DNA of 10,146 nt from Pseudomonadota bacterium. GTDB taxonomy: Bacteria; Pseudomonadota; Alphaproteobacteria; Thalassobaculales; Thalassobaculaceae. Of this stretch, positions 6,635 to 10,146 are shown in pieces (position 1 is the first letter of the stretch; every line of letters starts with the position of its first letter). Made by a program: the position numbers and the translations under genes. The DNA is taken from contig JAQBUJ010000064.1 of NCBI GenBank assembly GCA_027623845.1, positions 1-10,146 on the forward strand. Direction: 5' to 3'. The notes under the pieces are model-generated. The model was given only the letters and a program-made list of their open reading frames with translations. It had not been told where the DNA came from and searched no databases.

Positions 6635-8269
6635 TCAGACGCCGCGCAGGCGTCGCAGGTCAGCAAGCAAACCCAGGGTCGATCCATCCGCCATCTCTGG
6701 TGTCGCTCCCTTGATCGCCGGCAGCAGCCGGTTGGCTAGTTCTTTACCCAATTCCACGCCCCATTGATCAAAACTGTTGATCCCCCACAGCGCCCCCTGA
6801 ACCAAGGCTTTGTGCTCATAAAGCGCGATCAGCATCCCCAGCGTGCGCGGATCAAGTTTGCGGTAAAGCAGGGTGGTCGAGGGACGGTTGCCTTCGAAGG
6901 CGCGGTGCGGCGCCAGGGCCTCTGCCTTGGCCGGGTCCATGCCTTCGGCCAGCAGCAAAGCCTTGGCCTCTTCGACGCTGCGTCCGGTCATCAGGGCTTG
7001 GGATTGGGCCAGGCAATTGGCCAGCAGCATGTCGTGGTGACCCGGCATGTCCTCGTGCGGCTGAGCGGCCACCAGGAAATCGCAGGGCACGATATCGGTG
7101 CCCTGGTGCAGCAGCTGGAAGAACGAGTGCTGCACATTGGTGCCGGCCTCGCCCCATATCACACCGGCGGTCGGCTGGGTCACCGGGGCGCCGTCGAGAC
7201 GCCGTGACTTGCCATTGGACTCCATGTCGACCTGCTGCAAATGCGCCGTTAAGCGGCTGAGTCTTTGGTCATAGGGAATGATCGCGCTGGAGGCATAGCC
7301 GAGGATCGAGCGGTGCCAGACACCGATCAGGCCAAGGGTGGCCGGGATGTTCTCCTCCAGCGGCGCCGAGGCGAAATGCTCGTCCATATGTCTGGCGCCG
7401 GCCAGCAACGCGGCGAAACCATCCGGGCCAATGGCGATCGCCACCGGCAGGCCAACCGCTGACCAGGATGAATATCGTCCACCAACCCAGTCCCAGAAAC
7501 CGAAAGCGCGCTCGCCGGGAATGCCAAAATGGGTGGCTGCTTCCAAATTGCTCGATAATGCGGCGAAATGCCTGGCCACCGCAGCCTCGCCCAGCGCCTC
7601 GGTGATCCAGCGCCGCGCCGAGCCGGCGTTCAGCATTGTCTCCTGGGTGGTGAAGGTTTTTGAGGCGATCAGGAACAGGGTCGTCTCGGGCACAAGCTCG
7701 CGGAGCGTGTCATGCAGATGCGCGCCATCGACGTTGCTGACAAAATGCAGGCGGATGCGTTCATGGTGGTAGGGGGTCAAGGCCTGGGTGATCATCGCCG
7801 GGCCGAGCACCGAGCCGCCGATGCCGATATGCACGACATCACGGAACGCCGCGCCGCGCGCACCGGTTACGCCGCCGTTGCGCACGGCATCGGCGAAGGC
7901 GCGGGTTCGGTCAAGGACGCCATGCACATCAGGCACGATGTTTCGGCCATCGACCTTGATCACCGCCTCACGCGGCGCCCGCAGCGCCGTATGCAGCGCG
8001 GCGCGGTCCTCGGAGAGGTTGACCTTGGCGCCGGATAGCGTTGCCTCAAGGCGCTGTGCGAGGCCGGTCCGTTCCGCCGTTTGACGCAGCAGGCGTAGGG
8101 TCTCCGCAGTAATCAGGTTTTTCGAGAAATCGACCAACAGATCATCGAGCCGCAGCGAAAAGTTCTCAAACCGCCTGCCATCGCGGGCGAACAATTGGTT
8201 CAGCGACGCCGCTTGAATTTCATCTTTGTGGTGACGTAGAGCGTGCCAGGCGGCGTCGACGCTGTTCAT
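6635..8269 (-). CDS. pgi: Glucose-6-phosphate isomerase
   Basis: 544 aa, full length. It interconverts glucose-6-phosphate and fructose-6-phosphate in the cytoplasm (glycolysis/gluconeogenesis, and the feed to amino-sugar synthesis). Both family signatures are present: WVGGRYSSWSAVGL (261-274) and GALWGINSFDQWGVELGK (492-509). Also visible are HIGIGGSVLGP (147-157), SKTFTTQET (203-211, phosphate binding), GEAGTNVQHSF with catalytic Glu374, HQGT with His388, and Lys509 at the end of the second signature. Nothing catalytic appears to be missing. The ATG at 8269 is preceded by GGAAG at 4 nt. The gene lies 104 nt downstream of the PilZ gene and 13 nt upstream of the glycosyltransferase, so it is likely co-transcribed with the latter. 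Confidence 0.98.
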   Translation of the reverse strand: MNSVDAAWHALRHHKDEIQAASLNQLFARDGRRFENFSLRLDDLLVDFSKNLITAETLRLLRQTAERTGLAQRLEATLSGAKVNLSEDRAALHTALRAPREAVIKVDGRNIVPDVHGVLDRTRAFADAVRNGGVTGARGAAFRDVVHIGIGGSVLGPAMITQALTPYHHERIRLHFVSNVDGAHLHDTLRELVPETTLFLIASKTFTTQETMLNAGSARRWITEALGEAAVARHFAALSSNLEAATHFGIPGERAFGFWDWVGGRYSSWSAVGLPVAIAIGPDGFAALLAGARHMDEHFASAPLEENIPATLGLIGVWHRSILGYASSAIIPYDQRLSRLTAHLQQVDMESNGKSRRLDGAPVTQPTAGVIWGEAGTNVQHSFFQLLHQGTDIVPCDFLVAAQPHEDMPGHHDMLLANCLAQSQALMTGRSVEEAKALLLAEGMDPAKAEALAPHRAFEGNRPSTTLLYRKLDPRTLGMLIALYEHKALVQGALWGINSFDQWGVELGKELANRLLPAIKGATPEMADGSTLGLLADLRRLRGV

Positions 8270-8294
8270 GGTGCTTCCATCATCGGGCGCTGAT

Positions 8295-8317
8295 TGCGAA
8301 TCAGAGCGGCATTCGCA
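8295..8317. promoter_or_regulatory. Inverted repeat upstream of pgi
   Basis: TGCGAAT and ATTCGCA (8295-8301, 8311-8317) form perfect 7-bp arms around a 9-bp spacer, 25 bp upstream of the pgi ATG. It could be an operator or a small leader hairpin; no regulator can be named. Confidence 0.35.
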
Positions 8318-8373
8318 TGATGGAGCATATCAATTCAACATCGCCTCGGCGAGCCGTTGCGCCAGCGTTCCGC

Positions 8374-8709
8374 TTAGTGCGAGGCGCGCCCGGTCAGTTG
8401 GCGCTCCAGCAGCGTGAAACTCCGCTCGTCCAGTCCGGAAAAATGGAAGGCGACGCACTGGGACAGGGGATCGTTGCGAACCACCTGGAGGGACACGCCC
8501 AGGCAGGGATCGCCCTCGCTCTGGGGGATTTTCAGACTGGCGGTCACGTTGCAAGCCTTGGCGAAGAGTCCGCATCCGCCTTTGATGGCGAGGCCGCCCA
8601 GACTGCAATCGGCCACGGCGAAGTCGCGGCCATCGTATTCGAGCGTCAGGGGAATCGCCCGACGTCGGTCTCGGCGTTTTTCGCGAGTTTTCGAACGAAT
8701 GATCGGCAT
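8374..8709 (-). CDS. Small PilZ-domain protein (probable c-di-GMP binder)
   Basis: 111 aa, a stand-alone PilZ domain. The two c-di-GMP contact motifs are visible: an arginine-rich RRDRRR stretch (12-17) fitting RxxxR, and DCSLGG (34-39) fitting [D/N]xSxxG, followed by beta-strand-like segments. The family binds cyclic di-GMP and relays it to motility, exopolysaccharide or envelope functions, usually as a cytoplasmic adaptor. The ATG at 8709 has a strong ribosome site, GGAGG with a 6-nt spacer. It is the first gene of the minus-strand group leading to pgi, with a divergent gene on the other side. A longer overlapping frame on the same strand (8755-8330) lacks PilZ motifs and is a shadow. Confidence 0.88.
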   Translation of the reverse strand: MPIIRSKTREKRRDRRRAIPLTLEYDGRDFAVADCSLGGLAIKGGCGLFAKACNVTASLKIPQSEGDPCLGVSLQVVRNDPLSQCVAFHFSGLDERSFTLLERQLTGRASH

Positions 8710-8715
8710 GGCTCA

Positions 8716-8720
8716 CCTCC
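8716..8720 (-). promoter_or_regulatory. Strong ribosome binding site of the PilZ gene
   Basis: GGAGG on the minus strand, 6 nt before the ATG. This is the best-placed canonical site in the window and fixes the start of the PilZ protein. Confidence 0.8.
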
Positions 8721-8956
8721 ACCGTATTCCAAGCAGGTTTCATGCCAAGCAGCACGGGCAGGGGGTTTTCGGATCAACAAAAAACCGAACCAGCCATGTG
8801 GCCTTCCGGTCATCGCGCGCGGATCGTAGGGGAAGGGCGGGTTAGCGGGGCAAATGGCTCGAGGATATCGGCGTCGAATTTGAGGTGATGAATGTCACAA
8901 TCCAAACCAAGCACCCTAAGCCAGGAGGTTTCAGCGGGGTAAGATCATCCGGACGA

Positions 8957-8963
8957 AAGGAAG
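8957..8963 (+). promoter_or_regulatory. Ribosome binding site for the secreted protein
   Basis: AAGGAAG ends 2 nt before ATG 8966 (AGGA is 4 nt away). It decides for the shorter protein with an N-terminal signal peptide. Confidence 0.6.
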
Positions 8964-8965
8964 CC

Positions 8966-9643
8966 ATGCAGATGATGGTCCTGCAATATGGTCGATTGCT
9001 CTGGATCGCCGTGCTGATTGTACTTGGCGCGCCGGGCATTCGGCCAGCTGTTGCGGCTGATCCGGCGATGTTATTGCCTGCGGGAATCGTCATTGGCATG
9101 CATAGATCGGCGTTGCAGGCTCGCCAGCCGTCCTTGCGACGCCTTGAGCCGCCGTTGAATTTTGGCCCGGTTCAGGCTGAATTCGTTGATGTCGATGCTG
9201 AGTTCCTGGGCGCCCGCGCCACGCTTTACCTGCAGATCAACCCAACCGATGGGCGGTTGCGGCAAGCCTTTTTCGAATGGCGCGATGCCCAGGCCCCGCC
9301 GGGACATGCCGCTGCTCTGCTCGATCGTTTGGAGCGCCATCTCGGCGAGCCCCGGGCGGTTTGCCGGGTCACCGTCGGCGCGCAGCCACCCCGGTTGGTT
9401 TCGGCCAATTGGCGCGGCGCCTCGGTCCAGCTGTATCTGTCGATGTTCGACTTTCATCAGCCCGGCATCGCCTATTTCGATCTGAACTCGGATTCCGATC
9501 CGCGCCAACCCTCCTTCGAAAGACGCCGCATCACCCGGCGATCTTTGCCGCGCCGGCTGATTGCGCGGATTCACGCGGTGGAGGATCCAGGTTTGGCGCC
9601 GCGCCAGGGCTGTCCTGGCCGTGGCCCGACCGGGGGCGGCTAG
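8966..9643 (+). CDS. Secreted/periplasmic protein of unknown function
   Basis: 225 aa from ATG 8966, chosen because AAGGAAG (8957-8963) precedes it and because it places a signal peptide at the very N-terminus: a short charged start, hydrophobic LLWIAVLIVLGAPG (11-24) and a likely signal peptidase I cut after AVA (28-30). The mature part opens with GIVIGMHRSALQ, resembling the 'G..iGM' starts of small periplasmic domains, then mixed alpha/beta segments. I recognise no family. The last 50 residues turn arginine- and glycine-rich (RRRITRRSLPRR) and look unlike the rest, so a 3' frameshift or a poorly conserved tail is possible. The frame is open 27 codons further upstream (to 8885), but that extension would bury the signal sequence. 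The creatininase-family gene follows 94 nt downstream on the same strand. Confidence 0.7.
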   Translation: MQMMVLQYGRLLWIAVLIVLGAPGIRPAVAADPAMLLPAGIVIGMHRSALQARQPSLRRLEPPLNFGPVQAEFVDVDAEFLGARATLYLQINPTDGRLRQAFFEWRDAQAPPGHAAALLDRLERHLGEPRAVCRVTVGAQPPRLVSANWRGASVQLYLSMFDFHQPGIAYFDLNSDSDPRQPSFERRRITRRSLPRRLIARIHAVEDPGLAPRQGCPGRGPTGGG

Positions 9644-9737
9644 TGGACTCCGGATTAGCAGGATGCGCGCCGGTCGAGCGAGGGTTATGGTAGGGTAGGA
9701 ACCTCGCGTCACCGAGCTTTGTGGAGAGCGCCGTGTT

Positions 9738-10146
9738 ATGGCGATGACCGACTGGGAAAGCCTCACTACCGAGGATCTTGGCGCGCCGACCCGCGCCATC
9801 GCGCTGCTGCCGGTCGCCGCGATCGAGCAACACGGCCCGCATCTGCCGCTCGGCACCGATGCGATGATTTGCGACGCGATCCTGGATGCGGCTGCTGTTG
9901 GGCTTGACCAGAATGCACGGGTTCTCAGGCTCCCGACCCAGCGCGTTGGTGTCAGTCCGGAGCATGAAAGCTTTGCCGGTACCTTGTCGATCCCGCCGGA
10001 AACCGCTTTGGCATGCTGGACGGCGATCGGTTCCGGGGTGGCGCGGGCGGGGATTCGCAAACTAGTGGTTTTCAATACCCATGGCGGGCAACCGGGCGTT
10101 GTCGATCAATTGGCGGTTCGATTGCGCCTGTCTCCTGGGATGCTCG
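9738..10146 (+). CDS. Creatininase-family amidohydrolase, 3' end cut by window
   Basis: 136 codons are visible, open to the window edge; full family members are about 240-270 aa. The metal-binding signature is clear: EQHGPHLPLGTDA (30-42) gives Glu30, His32 and Asp41 as ligands; SPEHESFAGTLS (73-84) follows; NTHGG (113-117) gives His115. The family hydrolyses cyclic or linear amides with two divalent metals. Members include creatinine amidohydrolase, formamide hydrolases of riboflavin/F420 synthesis and the mycofactocin peptidase MftE, so the substrate is open. Gln118 replaces the common Asn after HGG. Start: ATG 9738 or, two codons on, ATG 9744; GGAGAG at 9723-9728 is 9 nt from the first. 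It is probably in one transcript with the secreted-protein gene, though the 94-nt gap could hold a promoter. Confidence 0.9.
   Translation, partial: MAMTDWESLTTEDLGAPTRAIALLPVAAIEQHGPHLPLGTDAMICDAILDAAAVGLDQNARVLRLPTQRVGVSPEHESFAGTLSIPPETALACWTAIGSGVARAGIRKLVVFNTHGGQPGVVDQLAVRLRLSPGML

Larger units (their letters stand above)
8710..8965. other. Divergent intergenic region
   Basis: 256 bp between the PilZ gene (minus) and the secreted-protein gene (plus). It must hold promoters for both directions, but I found no confident -35/-10 pair. It contains an A/T-rich patch (AAAAAACC near 8780-8787) and an unused AGGAGG at 8923-8928 with no start codon at normal spacing. The frame of the plus-strand gene is open back to a GTG-ATG at 8885-8890, which I do not favour as the start. 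Confidence 0.5.

Noticed and set aside
6621..6687. Starting the glycosyltransferase at ATG 6687 inside pgi
   Set aside because: It would need a 53-bp overlap with pgi, the extra residues do not resemble a TPR start, and the GTG at 6621 has a well-placed AGGGGG.
8330..8755. Longer minus-strand frame overlapping the PilZ gene
   Set aside because: The PilZ RxxxR and DxSxxG motifs and the strong ribosome site belong to the 8709-8374 frame; this one has neither.
9071..10075. Minus-strand open frame of 334 codons opposite the secreted protein and creatininase-family gene
   Set aside because: The plus strand carries a signal peptide and an intact creatininase metal-binding signature; the antisense sequence is Arg/Ser/Pro-rich with no motif.

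Overview
The window reads as GC-rich bacterial chromosome. The composition, the codon use, and the mix of MaoC/CaiB-type acyl-CoA enzymes, a PilZ protein and a TPR-glycosyltransferase of the SPINDLY/GT41 type fit an alphaproteobacterium, perhaps of the Rhodospirillales kind. That placement is inference; there is no rRNA or other marker gene here. Coding density is high. I see no tRNA, rRNA, CRISPR array or transposase gene.

Positions 1-4447 (all on the minus strand, read right to left) form an acyl-CoA metabolism block. A small MaoC-like hotdog protein (4447-3959) comes first. After it lies a 230-bp gap, then a class III (CaiB/Frc-type) CoA-transferase (3728-2493), an AMP-forming acyl-CoA synthetase (2486-924) and a FAS1-like/MaoC-type dehydratase (927 to the window edge). 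The last three genes are separated by 6 nt and then by a 4-nt GTGA overlap, so they are almost certainly one transcript. The set suggests CoA activation of an organic acid by ligation and/or CoA exchange, followed by hydration/dehydration of an acyl-CoA. The substrate cannot be read from the sequence.

Positions 4579-8709 (minus strand) hold, in order of transcription, a PilZ-domain protein, glucose-6-phosphate isomerase (pgi) and a TPR plus O-GlcNAc-transferase-like glycosyltransferase. The glycosyltransferase follows pgi by 13 nt if its GTG start is used. Pgi makes or uses fructose-6-phosphate, the entry to amino-sugar nucleotide synthesis, so a functional link with a sugar-transferring enzyme is plausible but unproven.

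From 8710 rightward the strand switches. A divergent intergenic region of about 256 bp precedes a plus-strand secreted protein of unknown function (8966-9643). A creatininase-family amidohydrolase (9738 onward) follows and is cut by the window edge.

The most unusual non-coding structure is a 149-bp imperfect palindrome (3757-3905) in the gap upstream of the CoA-transferase. Its outer 35-bp arms match at 32 positions, and each arm contains a near-palindromic 16-mer centred on CGTACG. It may be a hairpin mini-element or a duplicated operator. Two separate 15-bp tandem duplications sit at the 5' ends of the CoA-transferase and glycosyltransferase genes.
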